From assembly GCF_029168945.1 (NCBI RefSeq), contig NC_083602.1, positions 72,932,600-72,996,599 on the forward strand: a stretch of 64,000 nucleotides of DNA, in the 5' to 3' direction. Source of the stretch: Cannabis sativa. Its lineage: Eukaryota > Streptophyta > Magnoliopsida > Rosales > Cannabaceae. Position numbers and translations under genes: made by a program. Within the stretch, counting starts at the first letter, position 1. Each line of letters begins with the position of its first letter. This document shows, piece after piece, positions 46,295-58,577 of the stretch. The notes below the pieces were generated by a model that saw nothing but the letters and a program-made list of their open reading frames with translations, was not told where the DNA came from and did no database searches.

Positions 46295-47353
46295 TTCAAA
46301 TTAAGTGGTTATAACTTAATTTCGATATTTAATTAAATCTAAATTTGAAATTATTTAAGTTTTAGATTTTTTCTATATAACTTAAATTAGATATTTTTTA
46401 AATTTTTGTTGAAAAGATAATTAGTCAAATAAGATATTTTCTAGATAGTTTTTTCTAGACTACTTATTATTTCTAATATTTAAATAGGAAAATATTATAC
46501 TTTGTGAAATTAATTATTTAAATAATTAATTTTGGTACAATTTTATTAAGTATATTTTTCCTAGTATTAAATAGGAATTAATAATTAAGCCTTCTCTACA
46601 CTTAATTATTTATTTCTTGAATTTAATACATTTAATTAACTTGAAAAATTTATTTTAATTAATTTTTGGACCAACTCAAACCAATGATTTTTTCATCTAT
46701 TGATTAATTTAAAATGAATGGAATTTAAAATATATATATTATTAGAAATTGAATTAATTAGTCAAAAGAAAATCTAGATATTTTTGCTTGAAGTATTTCT
46801 TTTCTAATTTTTATTATTTTTTCGAAATTTGTATATATTTTTTTTAATATATACTTAATTTTCGAATTCAATAAATATATTCTCAAAGGAAATTTTTAAG
46901 TTGCTAATTAATCTAATTTAATTCAACTTAAATTAATTTCCTTAATATTTATATTTAAGATTATTACTAAGATGGAAATAATTAATTTTATTTCAATCAC
47001 CATCTAAGTATAATTTTATAAATATTATATTAAATTCTTATTTTTGAATTTTAATTCTAAATTTCGAATTTAATGAGAATTTATTTATTAGAATAATAAA
47101 GAAAATACATTTTAAAGAATGAGCTTTATTATTATTAAGATATTCGATCTCCATTGTGGGTTTTACACCGCGTTTGTTTTAGTGAGTAATCCTCCCTAAT
47201 GGAGGAACGTTCATTAGCAATTTCGCATCGTGTAATCTCAAATGATAAGTAGTTTGTAAGTGTTTTACATGGTATAGATCACCCTAATGGTGGCGACCAT
47301 ATTTGACTTGCAAATTGCGAAACAATGGTAGAAGCTCATGAGATAGAATAGCC

Positions 47354-47489
47354 TTGACTCTCGCCTAAACGGGACAACGCTGGATTCCAATCTTGATCGA
47401 ATAAAAGGTTGCTAGAATGTTTAACATTTTAGATGAGCTGACAACTCTATTCAATGGATGGTAGCTTTGACTCTCGCCTAAACGGGACA
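47354..47489 (+). repeat. 23-bp direct repeat upstream of gag
   Basis: A 23-bp sequence starting TTGACTCTCGCC and ending AACGGGACA occurs at 47354-47376 and 47467-47489. The pair is kept upstream of gag in units 2 and 3, with one change in the first repeat of each. Confidence 0.85.
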
Positions 47490-47665
47490 CTGATATCAGT
47501 TTGTTGAAAAACCTTGGAAATTATTTAGGATTGAATTTTTTAAGTATTTTCTCATATCATTCCTACTTGCTATGTGCTTATAATTTCTGAATTGATTTTG
47601 TGTTAAACCATTATTTATTTCTATTTGTTGATTTCTATTATTTTGTAGTATCCTGTATTATCAAA

Positions 47666-48490
47666 ATGAATCCCATGTTATCACTGTTGACTGAAAACAA
47701 GCTGAATGGATCTAACTTTAATAAGTGGAATGAGAACATTAATATTGCTCTCATAGGAGAAAGTGCCTTGTTTGTTTTAACTGAGCCGTCACCTGAAGTG
47801 CCTGGGGACAATGCATCCAAAGCTGTGAAAGAAAAGTATGAGCGTTGGCAGAAAGCAAATGACAAAGTTGTATACTTTATGCTTTCTAGCATGGTTGCTG
47901 AAGTTATGACGAAGTTAAATGAGCTATTCGGTAAGGCATCACTTCAGTCACGCTTTGACGCGACTAAGAAGTACATTAATGCACGGATGGAACCTCATCA
48001 AAATATGCGTGACCATGTTCTCCTCATGTTAACTTATTTCCAAGAAGCCCAGGATCATGGTGCTGAAATGGACAGTGCTACTCAAGTAAGTCTTATCTTG
48101 AATAGCCTGACTCCAGCATTTCTACCATACACATCAAATTATGTCATGAATAAGAAGGAAATTGACTTTCATGAATTAGTCAATGACCTTCAAACTTATG
48201 AAAATTTGATTGGAGGACCCAAGAAGAAAGGGAGTAAACCTCACAATCCTGGGAATGGTAATGGGACGATAAAACCTGAAGCAAATGTTGCCTCTGCTTC
48301 GAAGCCCAAATCGAAGAAGAAGTGGAAGAACACCAAGAAGCGTACAAAAGCCATGAAGAATAAGGCTGTTCCTTCTGGTGATGCTACACTTAAAGGAAAT
48401 TGTTTCTACTGCAATGAGAAAGGTCATTGGAAACCCCAATGTCCTAAACTTCTTGCAAAGAAACAAGGTATTTCCATTTATAAACTTTAA
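47666..48490 (+). CDS. gag: Copia gag protein, unit 1
   Basis: Intact 274-codon gene. ATG 47666 was chosen over the in-frame upstream ATG at 47600 because it follows a splice-acceptor-like TTTTGTAG and gives the usual Copia gag start (MNPMLSLLTENKLNGSNFNK, then W). Residues about 1-190 are the Copia gag (UBN2-type) domain. A Lys-rich linker (KPKSKKKWKNTKKRTKAMKN) follows, then one CCHC zinc knuckle CFYCNEKGHWKPQC near the end. Compared with unit 2 it lacks 13 residues in the middle (a 39-bp in-frame deletion after SSMV). No pol follows. The knuckle would bind element RNA in the particle. Confidence 0.88.
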   Translation: MNPMLSLLTENKLNGSNFNKWNENINIALIGESALFVLTEPSPEVPGDNASKAVKEKYERWQKANDKVVYFMLSSMVAEVMTKLNELFGKASLQSRFDATKKYINARMEPHQNMRDHVLLMLTYFQEAQDHGAEMDSATQVSLILNSLTPAFLPYTSNYVMNKKEIDFHELVNDLQTYENLIGGPKKKGSKPHNPGNGNGTIKPEANVASASKPKSKKKWKNTKKRTKAMKNKAVPSGDATLKGNCFYCNEKGHWKPQCPKLLAKKQGISIYKL

Positions 48491-48567
48491 GAGTTTTAGT
48501 GAATTGTTATCCAATTGGATTTATGATTCTGGACTAACTTTGTTTATTTGTTTTCTTCTTCTTATAG
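48468..48567 (+). other. Possible intron at end of gag, unit 1
   Basis: AACAAGGTATTTCC (GT at 48468) and TTCTTCTTCTTATAG (ending 48567) flank exactly 100 bp. The same 100-bp interval is in unit 2 (56724-56823). Splicing would swap the last residues for GQAT and a stop. Confidence 0.4.
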
Positions 48568-50310
48568 GCCAAGCTACTTGAACTCAATTGAGTTGGATCA
48601 GAAAGCTGGACCAAAGGGTGAAATCGTCCAGATGAAGATGAAGCTCTTCAATTTATTTTTGAATTAATTGTTTAAGTTTAAAGACAATTTGGATTTCAAA
48701 TGTTAGTTATTGATATTTATCCCTGTTTTTCTCATATTGTTGCAATAAATTTTTATTTTATTATTAATAAAGTATTCTTTTATTTTCGAAATTATACATT
48801 GCAATTTATGAGATTGAGCTTCATTTATTTTATCTTCATCAACTATTACCACATTATATTTGTATGTTTGTATGTGTAAGTGTTTTTATTATTGATGCAA
48901 ATTCTATTATATTTACAACTCTTCATAGAGTTATAATACATAAACACTAGAAATTATTTCTATGTTTATTAATAATTGTTAATTCTAATACAATTATTAA
49001 GAATTTGTTTAATAAAAGGATCTTTTGATCTGATAGGGGTGGAGAAAAGTTAAGAAAACTATGCAGTTCAACGATCTTTTATATCTAATGAACTCTGGAT
49101 AGTATTCAACTCCACATAAACTCTATCACACTTAGAGAATCATGATCTTTACAACCTTTAGGGGTGGATCATAATCTCTATATACTTAGGGGTGGAGGTT
49201 ATCCATAGTACCCTATATGTATATACTTAGGGGTGGAGTATATTCCACAATTCCCTATGTAACACATATATTCCTTAAACATGGAAGTAATATAATGAGT
49301 CAGCTATTATCAATATAAATCCTTGATCTTGATTATATGTTCCATTTCGTTTCTTACTGTTGTAAGTAAAAGATTGATACCTATGAAAGTTCTTTGTTAA
49401 AGTTTCACACTACCTTAATTGAGTGGGTGAATTTTAAAATTCTATTCCCATCTTCATCAGGTTGATACTTGTGATAGATACTTACGAACACTACTGAAAA
49501 GCAAATCTAAGCATTCACATGGATAGGAATATCTTATCAGAATTATGAGAATAAGATAAAGAACTCTAGTTCAGTCCATTCGAATGACTTGAACCTAGAA
49601 TTCTTAATCCTCATAAAATTTGATGGTATCTTAATTTTGATTACTTCATCTTTGGCATGTATTTTTCACTTCAAATACTAGTCTGCTATGTTGATGACTT
49701 AGTCTTAACTTAAAGTTTTAGACTAATACAAAAGTCACAACTAGGTAACTCTCTAAACAATCAGAGGTTAAAAGTATTATTTAACCAGACATTTGCTATT
49801 GAGTGGGAGCTATCTGAGATGTAATCAAACAGGGAACATTAGAAGATATTCAAGAAAGATTTATGAAAGTGATCTATATGATAGATATTAAGGAACTGTG
49901 TATCAGTTGTCCTTGTATCTCACCATCTAATTTTCGAGACCTATGAGATGGTATTTACTTTGGGAGTGGAGGAATTATTGTATAATAATTCAAGCTCTAC
50001 CAGAGAAGAATTATAACTTCGTGTATTCGAAATCCAAGAAAGTTATATCACTGAAGAAAAGTCTACACTGTATTATCTCAATTACATATTTTAAAATATG
50101 AGAGATATGTCTTCTGTGAATCCATATGTACTTTTTAAACAGTAAAGATTTCAGTATCCCTTGATAAGTAAAGCATATAGTAAAGGATGTTTCATAAGAG
50201 TTTTTATGAACTAGTTTCCAGAAGTTTGGGTGGATTCAAATATACTACGCTTGATCTGAAGATCAAGACATCGGATTGACCTATTTGCGCAGTTTGTTTT
50301 ATATTAGTGC
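48568..50310 (+). other. Array 3' non-coding region, unit 1
   Basis: No gene and no pol remnant was recognised. Four copies of TAGGGGTGGA lie at 49034, 49159, 49187 and 49228. Everything is repeated in unit 2. Confidence 0.7.
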
Positions 50311-50321
50311 AAGTGGGAGTT
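50311..50321 (+). promoter_or_regulatory. Polypurine tract, array unit 1
   Basis: AAGTGGGAGTT directly precedes the LTR start TGTTGGG, as is common in plant Copia elements. The unit 2 copy is at 58567-58577. Confidence 0.8.
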
Positions 50322-52229
50322 TGTTGGGTTTTATGCCCTGAATAAAACTCTTTACAATCTGATTAGTTATCAATATAAGAAATTTGAAGTGATTGATGTT
50401 TGCGTGAATTCTACATGCTAATGGTTTAATATGTTTAATATGTTTATTACATTCATACACACAAAATCAGTTAAATCCAGATCATATGTTTATTCACAAT
50501 TACAGTATCGTCAACACAGTGGAATGTGATTGTGATCATATGAATCAAAAGTATTGGTCCCTGTTTCATCAGTGTTATTGGATTTACACTAATGTGATAA
50601 TCAGCGATGATGTGTACTTACACTTGGAGTAAGTGTTATGTTCTTTCTAGGACATTAGTAAAGTATACTAGTTTCGAATGTATGGAGTATACATTGGACT
50701 GGACCGATATTGCAACTAAGTTAAGATATTAAAAACTTACCGTTATATATATCTTTCCAAGTCAATATCAGTAGTTGATCTTAAGATTAAAAGAATCTAA
50801 ATCCTGATATGCTTGGGCTCAACTCAGGAGTGCTATTCATGTTCTTTGATTTATTAGTTAAGCCTACTTTTAGGTCAGGGTGATACGTATATTTTGGGAA
50901 CATGATAGTATGATTGAGTGGGAGTGCTGAACATAAATATGGAATCTATAACTTCTACTGGTGTATAGAAGTCAAGTGATGATTCCCTTCGAGCTTAGCA
51001 AATAGAAGTAAATGGATGAGCTCTTGTTTAACTGACTAATTATTAGATCACTAAACACCATTTACAGGTAGCTAAGTGTTTTAAGGGGCAAAATACATTG
51101 AGGGGTGAGAACGGTAAAGAAATCCCATCTCGATGTAGATCATCTATATAGAGGATCTTTAAATCACAATAAGATTATAACAATGGTTAAATGAGATAGC
51201 ATATTGATATCGTGGAACATACAATATGCTCTATATAAGTCTGAGAGTGCAATTCTAAGTTCTAAGAGTGGATTCAACGAAGAATTAATAAGTAGGAATT
51301 TACTTGGTAAATTTGGTTCACTTATTGGAAGCTCAGCATATAGATCCATGGTCCCCATTCTAGTTGAGAACATTCTGCTTGTAAGACTCATTAATTGATT
51401 CGTGATTGATCAATTATAATTCTAAAGTTAGACTATGTCTAATTTTATGAATTTTCACTAAGCAGGGGTGAAACTGTAAAGAAAAGTGTTTCTAGGTTTA
51501 TTTATTTATTAATGGACTTTATATGTCTAATTAATAATTAAATTAAATGACAATATTATTTAATAATGTATTTTAGTTATTAAATAATTAGTTTTGGCAT
51601 TTAAAAGGTTAGAATTGGAAAATTGGCGTTTTTGAGAAAATAGAGATAAAATTTGATAAAACTGCAAAATCAAGTGGGGCCCACTATAACACCATGGCCG
51701 ACCACTTAATGAGTTTTTTCAAATTAATATTTTCATTATTTTAATGCCAAATAATTCTTAACCTAAACCTAGTAGTTGCCTATAAATAGAAAGTGATGGC
51801 TCAGTCACAACATAAGCTTTCATTAGTTTTCTGACAGAAATTTCTCTCTTCAGAAAAACTGAGCCTTCCTCACTTTCTATACCTGGCCGAAACCCTCTCT
51901 CTTCTTTTCTCCTTCATCAATTTCGACCCTAGTGAAAGAGTAAGTGCCCACACACAGCAAGCAGTAACTCAATCATAGATTGGAAGAATGTGAAGGATCA
52001 AACTTGAAGAAAAAGGACATTCGGGCTCAGATCTTGATTATACTCTGCTACAGAAAGGATACAAGGGTTAGAGATCTGAGTGGAAGGAGACATTAATTCC
52101 GCTGCATCAATGTAAGGTTTTCTTAACTTTATATGTGTTTAATTTATCGTTTTAGAAAGTTCATATTTAGGGTGTTTAAACAACATACTTGTGAGTAGAT
52201 CTAAGATCCTAGTAAAATAAACTCAACCA
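50322..52229 (+). repeat. Array LTR 1, shared by units 1 and 2
   Basis: 1908 bp, from TGTTGGGTTTTATGCCC to ACTCAACCA. It is at once the 3' LTR of internal region 1 (polypurine tract on its left) and the 5' LTR of internal region 2 (primer site on its right). It differs from LTR 2 at only about four positions by eye. The TATA box is at 51781-51788. Confidence 0.95.
51781..51788 (+). promoter_or_regulatory. TATA box in array LTR 1
   Basis: TATAAATA in GTTGCCTATAAATAGAAAG. The same is found in LTR 2 at 60037-60044 and in the Dc and solo LTRs. Confidence 0.7.
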
Positions 52230-52231
52230 AC

Positions 52232-52248
52232 TGGCCTCAGAGCCATGG
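52232..52248 (+). promoter_or_regulatory. Altered primer-binding site, unit 2
   Basis: TGGCCTCAGAGCCATGG, against TGGTATCAGAGCCATGG in Dc. Positions 4-5 differ. Unit 3 (about 60488) has a third change (GAGACATGG). Confidence 0.75.
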
Positions 52249-52502
52249 TAATTGATTTACTTGCAAGAAATTTGGACTTTAAAACGATTGTTTGTTTGTT
52301 TTTGGATGGTATCATGTTGTATTGAGTGTTATTTGATGATTGATTGGTGTTTGTAAATTGTTGTGAAAAATAATTACGATTCTCTTTCTGGAATTATTTT
52401 TATTGGATAGTATGGAAAAAATTAAGCAAGTTACTTTTTTACAGAACTCAATTTCGATTTAATTTGAATTAGTTATGATTTTTTGAAGATTCGAAAAAAT
52501 CG

Positions 52503-52551
52503 GAGCTGTGCTGAAATTTTCCTGCGATCGCGAAAACTGTCCGTACAGCTC
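52503..52551 (+). other. Leader stem-loop, unit 2
   Basis: GAGCTGT (52503-52509) pairs with ACAGCTC (52545-52551) and encloses the palindrome GCGATCGC (52524-52531). It stands where Dc has its hairpin cluster. Confidence 0.65.
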
Positions 52552-54190
52552 ACAATTTTTTCGTTTTTCTTTGTTTTTTCATGCTTTTTCATGGAATTAA
52601 CTTCTGATTTTTTTTGTATAGTTTTGTATTTATAGATTTACTATTCCTAATTCAATTCTAATTATCATTATGAATTAATTTAATATTTTTCAAAAATTTA
52701 ATTCATGATATTAGTGTAACTTGAATTTGAAATTAGTAAATATCTATCTTTTTGCTTAATTATTTATCTTATTTTTAAATTTGATTATATCTTATCTTAT
52801 TTTTAAATTTAAGGTCAGATATTAAATTTTTATATTAATTTTTTTTTTAAAATAATTTGACCTTATTTAAATTTAAAATAGGATAACTATAATCATGTAA
52901 TTTTAAAAAGGTGTAAGATATTTTGCTAACTTTTCAATTTTGTTATTTTATTTATTTAAATTAAATTTAAAATCTGAAAAAGATATTTAATTTATCTTTT
53001 CTAATTTTTATTTAATTTTTATTTATAAAATAACATTTAATTTTTAAAAGTAGTTAGCAGATTTTGAAATGATATTTAGGTTAGTTGAAACCTAATTTTT
53101 CAAAATTGTAGGTTTAATTTTAAATATTTTTTTTAATAATTTCGAAATTTAAATTAATAATATTTTTTTTTAATTTTTCAAAAATTAAATTTTAATTTAT
53201 TTTATTTTTCGAAAAATAATTAATATTATTATTTATTTTATTTTTTTCAAAATAAAATATTTATTTTATTTATTTATTTAATTTAATTATTTTCGAAATC
53301 TATTTATTTAAAATTAAATAAATCCTACTTCCAACTATTCAGCTAACCTTGTTGCAGGAGTATGTGGTTTTAGCTTGTGTGTAAGTTTTCAAAACCTATT
53401 ATTACTTGATTGCAAATAGCCATGGTTACTTTTTACCAGATCTAATGATCTGATGGCTCCCTTGGTCAAGTTAATAATTTGTAACAGGTAAATTTTACAA
53501 TCTTCTTTCATCTGTGTATGACCTAGCAACATGATAGGATCCATCCAAGTGTGTACCTGTGTGAGCCTATGTGTTTATTTTATTATATAGATGCATATAG
53601 GTTGTTGCTAAATAAAATGTCACACCATGATAGATTTTATTTAGGTCCTTTTAGTTATTGGACCTATTCAATTAATAACAGTTATTTATTTTAAGGTTAA
53701 ATTCCTCTCTTTTGGGCCTTGTGTGAGAGTTGGGAGCCATAGAAGTGGGTACGACATACTGAACCCAGTACCCCCTCACATGAACTACCCCAATTGTGAA
53801 GGCCCATTTGCCTGATTTAAATAACTGTACTAGGTTAATTATATTAGTTTGACCTAATAAAATTGAATTAGCAACATAATTAACTTTTAAAATATATGGA
53901 AATTTATTTTCATTTTAATATTTTAAAGATAATTTTAAGAAAAACACTTTTAGTTTTAGATATTATTTCTAGACAAACTATTTGTATTTTTCTTGTATTT
54001 AATTAAATATAGAATTTTAACTAACTAAGATTCTTTCTGGAGCTTATTTAATTAAATATTCCTACTTAAGTTATAAATTAGTTATATCAACTAATTTTTC
54101 TTATCTAACTTAAATTTGAATATTTTATTTAAATTTTAAATTAAGTTGAGGAATCCTAGGCATTAGTTATTAAAGATTCTTAAGATATTT

Positions 54191-54287
54191 TTTTAAGTTA
54201 ATATCTTTTCGAATATTAACTTAAAATGGAATATTTTAGATATTTTTTAGGTTAATATCTTTTCGAATATTAACTTAAAAAGATATC
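54191..54287 (+). other. Twin stem-loops in array leader, unit 2
   Basis: Same structures as 46198-46294, with both stems intact. Confidence 0.85.
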
Positions 54288-55882
54288 TTCAAATTAAGTG
54301 GTTATAACTTAATTTTGATATTTAATTAAATCTAAATTTGAAATTATTTAAGTTTTAGATTTTTTTCTATATAACTTAAATTAGATATTTTTCAAATTTT
54401 TGTTGAAAAGATACTTAGTCAAATAAGATATTTTCTAGACTACTTATTATTTCTAATATTTAAATAGGAAAATATTATACTTTGTGAAATTAATTATGTA
54501 AATAATTAATTTTGGTACAATTTTATTAAGTACATTTTTCCTAGTATTAAATAGAAATTAATAATTAAGCCTTCTCTACACTTAATTATTTATTTCTTGA
54601 ATTTAATACATTTAATTAACTTGAAAAATTTAAATATCTAAGTTGATTTTCATCATCATACTTAAATATTTATTTTTCATGACACTTAATTAAATAGAAA
54701 ATTATTTTTAGGTTGAAATTTAATTTTTCAACTTAAATTTACATAATTTTCAATATATATTTTTCTTTATTTTATTAATCAATTTCCAAAAATTGCATTT
54801 TAATTATGCAATATTTTCGAATTTTTATCTTGAAAAATAGATTGAGTTGTAAATTAATTATTTATTTTAATTAATTCTTGGACCAACTCAAACTAATGAT
54901 TTTTTCATCTATTGATTAATTTAAAATGAATGGAATTTAAAATATATATAGATTATTAGAAATTGAATTAATTAGTCAAAAGAAAATCTAGATATTTTTT
55001 GCTTGAAGTATTTCTTTTCTAATTTTTATTATTTTTTCGAAATTTGTATATATTTTTTTTAATATATACTTCATTTTCGAATTCAATAAATATATTCTCA
55101 AAGGATATTTTTAAGTTGCTAATTAATCTAATTTAATTCAACTTAAATTAGTTTACTTAATATTTATATTTAAGATTATTACTAAGATGGAAATAATTAA
55201 TTTTATTTCAATCACCATCTAAGTGTAATTTTATAAATATTATATTAAATTCTTATTTTTGAATTTTAATTCTAAATTTCGAATTTAATGAGAATTTATT
55301 TATTAGAATAATAAAGAAAATACATTTTAAAGAATGAGCTTTATTATTATTAAGATATTCGATCTCCATTGTGGGTTTTACACCGCGTTTGTTTTAGTGA
55401 GTAATCTTTCCTAATGGAGGAACGTTCATTAGCAATTTTGCACCGTTTAATCTCGAATGATAAGTAGTTTGTAAGTGTTTTATATGGTATAGATCACCCT
55501 AATGGTGGCGACCATATTTGACTTGCAAATTGCGAAACTATGGTAGAAGCTCATGAGATAGAATAGCCTTGACTCTCGCCTAAACAGGACAATTATTTGG
55601 ATTCCAATCTTGATCGAATAAAAGGTTGCTAGAATGTTTTACATTTTAGATGAGCTGACAATTCTATTCAATGGATGGTAGCTTTGACTCTCGCCTAAAC
55701 GGGACACTGATATCAGTTTGTTGAAAAACCTTGGAAATTATTTAGGATTGAATTTTTTATGTATTTTCTCATATCATTCCTACATGCTATGTGCTTATAA
55801 TTTCTGAATTGATTTTGTGTTAAACCATTATTTATTTCTATTTGTTGATTTCTATTATTTTGTAGTATCCTGTATTATCAAA

Positions 55883-56746
55883 ATGAATCCCATGTTATCA
55901 CTGTTGACTGAAAACAAGTTGAATGGATCTAACTTTAATAAGTGGAATGAGAGCATTAATATTGCTCTCATAGGAGAAAGTGCCTTGTTTGTTTTAACTG
56001 AGCCGTCACCTGAAGTGCCTGGGGACAATGCATCCAAAGCTGTGAAAGAAAAGTATGAGCGTTGGCAGAAAGCAAATGACAAAGCTCTATACTTTATGCT
56101 TTCTAGCATGGTCGACACCCTCAAAACTCAGTTTTCTAAAATCGAAAAGGCTGCTGAAGTTATGACGAAGTTAAATGAGCTATTCGGTAAGGCATCACTT
56201 CAGTCACGCTTTGACGCGACTAAGAAGTACATTAATGCACTGATGGAACCTCATCAAAACGTGCATGACCATGTTCTCCTCATGTCAGGTTATTTCCAAG
56301 AAGCCCAGGATCATGGTGCTGAAATGGACAGTGCTACTCAAGTAAGTCTTATCTTGAATAGCGTAACTCCAGCATTTCTACCATACACATCAAATTATGT
56401 CATGAATAAGAAGGAAATTGACTTTCATGAATTAGTCAATGACCTTCAAACTTATAAAAATTTGATTGGAGGACCCAAGAAGAATTGGAGTAAACCTCAC
56501 AATTCTGGGAATGGTAATGCGACGATAAAACCTGAAGCAAATGTTGCCTCTGCTTCGAAGCCCAAATCGAAGAAGAAGTGGAAGAACACCAAGAAGCGAA
56601 CAAAAGCCATGAAGAATAAGGCTGTTCCTTCTGGTGATGCTACACTTAAAGGAAAGTGTTTCTACTGCAATGAGAAAGGTCATTGGAAACCCCAATGTCC
56701 TAAACTTCTTGCAAACAAACAAGGTATTTCCATTTATAAACTTTAA
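55883..56746 (+). CDS. gag: Copia gag protein, unit 2
   Basis: Intact 287-codon gene starting at ATG 55883 (MNPMLSLLTENKLNG). It is the full-length form, with TLKTQFSKIEKAAEV in the middle where unit 1 is shorter by 13 residues. The Copia gag domain is followed by a basic linker and the CCHC knuckle CFYCNEKGHWKPQC. Several substitutions separate it from unit 1, yet neither copy has a stop or frameshift. The expected protease, integrase and RT are absent downstream, so the element is non-autonomous. Confidence 0.9.
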   Translation: MNPMLSLLTENKLNGSNFNKWNESINIALIGESALFVLTEPSPEVPGDNASKAVKEKYERWQKANDKALYFMLSSMVDTLKTQFSKIEKAAEVMTKLNELFGKASLQSRFDATKKYINALMEPHQNVHDHVLLMSGYFQEAQDHGAEMDSATQVSLILNSVTPAFLPYTSNYVMNKKEIDFHELVNDLQTYKNLIGGPKKNWSKPHNSGNGNATIKPEANVASASKPKSKKKWKNTKKRTKAMKNKAVPSGDATLKGKCFYCNEKGHWKPQCPKLLANKQGISIYKL

Positions 56747-58566
56747 GAGTTTTAGTGAATTGTTATCCAATTGAATTTATAATTCTGGACTAACTTTGTT
56801 TATTTGTTTTCTTCTTCTTATAGGCCAAGCTACTTGAACTCAATTGAGTTGGATCAGAAAGCTGGACCAAAGGGTGAAATCGTCCAGATGAAGATGAAGC
56901 TCTTCAATTTATTTTTGAATTAATTGTTTTAGTTTAAAGACAATTTGGATTTCAAATGTTAGTTAGGGATATTTATTCCTGTTTTTCTCATATTGTTGCA
57001 ATAAATTTTTATTTTATTATTAATAAAGTATTCTTTTATTTTCGAAATTATACATTGCAATTTATGAGATTGAGCTTCATTTATTTTATCTTCATCAACT
57101 ATTACCACATTATATTTGTATGTTTGTATGTGTAAGTGTTTTTATTATTGATGCAAATTCTATTATATTTACAACTCTTCATAGAGTTATAATACATAAA
57201 TACTAGAAATTATTTCTATGTTTATTAATAATTGTTAATTCTAATACAATTATTAAGAATTTGTTTAATAAAAGGATCCTTTGATCTGATAGGGGTGGAG
57301 AAAAGTTCAGAAAACTATGCAGTTCAACGATCTTTTATATCTAATGAACTCTGGATAGTATTCAACTCCACATAAACTCTATCACACTTAGAGAATCATG
57401 ATCTTTACAACCTTTAGGGGTGGATCATAATCTCTATATACTTAGGGGTGGAGGTTATCCATAGTACTCTATATGTATATACTTAGGGGTGGAGTATATT
57501 CCACAATTACCTATGTAACACATATATTCTTTAAACATGGAAGTAATATAATGAGTCAGCTATTATCAATATAAATCCTTGATCTTGATTGTATGTTCCA
57601 TTTCGTTTCTTACTGTTGTAAGTAAAAGATTGATACCTATGAAAGTTCTTTGTTAAAGTTTCACACTACCTTAATTGAGTGGGAGAATTTTAAAATTCTA
57701 TTCCCATCTTCATCAGGTTGATACTTGTGATAGATACTTAAGAACACTACTGAAAAGCAAATCTAACCATTCACATGGATAGGAACAGCTTATCAGAATT
57801 ATGAGAATAAGATAAAGAACTCTAGTTCAGTCCATTCGAATGACTTGAACCTAGAATTCTTAATCCTCATAAAATTTGATGGTATCTTAATTTTGATTAT
57901 TTTATCTCTGGCATGTATTTTTCACTTCAAATACTAGTCTGCTATGTTGATGACTTAGTCTTAACTTAAAGTTTTAGACTAATACAAAAGTCAAAACTAG
58001 GTAACTCTCTAAACAATCAGAGGTTAAAAGTATTATTTAACCAGACATCTGCTATTGAGTGGGAGCTATCTGAGATGTAATCAAATAGGGAACACTAGAA
58101 GATATTCAAGAAAGATTTATGAAAGTGATCTATATGATAGATATTAAGGAACTGTGTTTCAGTTGTCCTTGTATCTCACCATCTAATTTTCGAGACCTAT
58201 GAGATGGTATTTACTTTGGGAGTGGAGGAATTATTGTATAATAATTCAAGCTCTACCAAAGAAGAATTATAACTTCGTGTATTCGAAATCCAAGAAAGTT
58301 ATATCACTGAAGAAAAGTCTACACTGTATTATCTCAATTACATATTTTAAAATATGAGAGATATGTCTTCTATTAATCCATATGTACTTTTTAAACAGTA
58401 AAGATTTCAGTATCCCTTGATAAGTAAAGCATATAGTAAAGGATGTTTCATAAGAGTTTTTATGAACTAGTTTCCAGAAGTTTGGGTGGATTCAAATATA
58501 CTACACTTGATCTGAAGATCAAGACATCAGATTGACCTATTTGCGCAGTTTGTTTTATATTAGTGC
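56747..58566 (+). other. Array 3' non-coding region, unit 2
   Basis: Same content as 48491-50310, including the TAGGGGTGGA repeats (from about 57290). No gene is recognised. Confidence 0.7.
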
Positions 58567-58577
58567 AAGTGGGAGTT

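Larger units (their letters stand above)
45223..50321 (+). mobile_element. Copia array, internal region 1 (5' end truncated)
   Basis: This matches 53213-58577 of the next unit with small indels. It starts abruptly at the junction with E, so its primer site and first part of the leader are missing. It contains the leader, one gag gene, about 1.8 kb of non-coding sequence and a polypurine tract (AAGTGGGAGTT, 50311-50321). No protease, integrase or RT was found. About 220 bp present in units 2 and 3 (near 54633-54855 and 62873-63095) is absent here near 46650. Confidence 0.88.
52230..58577 (+). mobile_element. Copia array, internal region 2 (complete)
   Basis: 6348 bp between two LTRs. With them it forms an LTR-to-LTR element of 10,164 bp (50322-60485), but without target-site duplications because both flanks are more element sequence. 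It has a changed primer site, a long A+T-rich leader with hairpins, one intact gag gene and a non-coding 3' part, and no pol. Confidence 0.92.

Noticed and set aside
48568..50310. Hidden pol remnant after Copia gag
   Set aside because: I looked for integrase HHCC and DDE motifs, RT YVDD and RNase H motifs and saw none; a profile search would be decisive.
51164..51398. Open frames in array LTR 1 (and 59420-59654 in LTR 2)
   Set aside because: They are identical in both LTRs because the LTRs are near-identical, and Dc and the solo LTRs do not keep them open.
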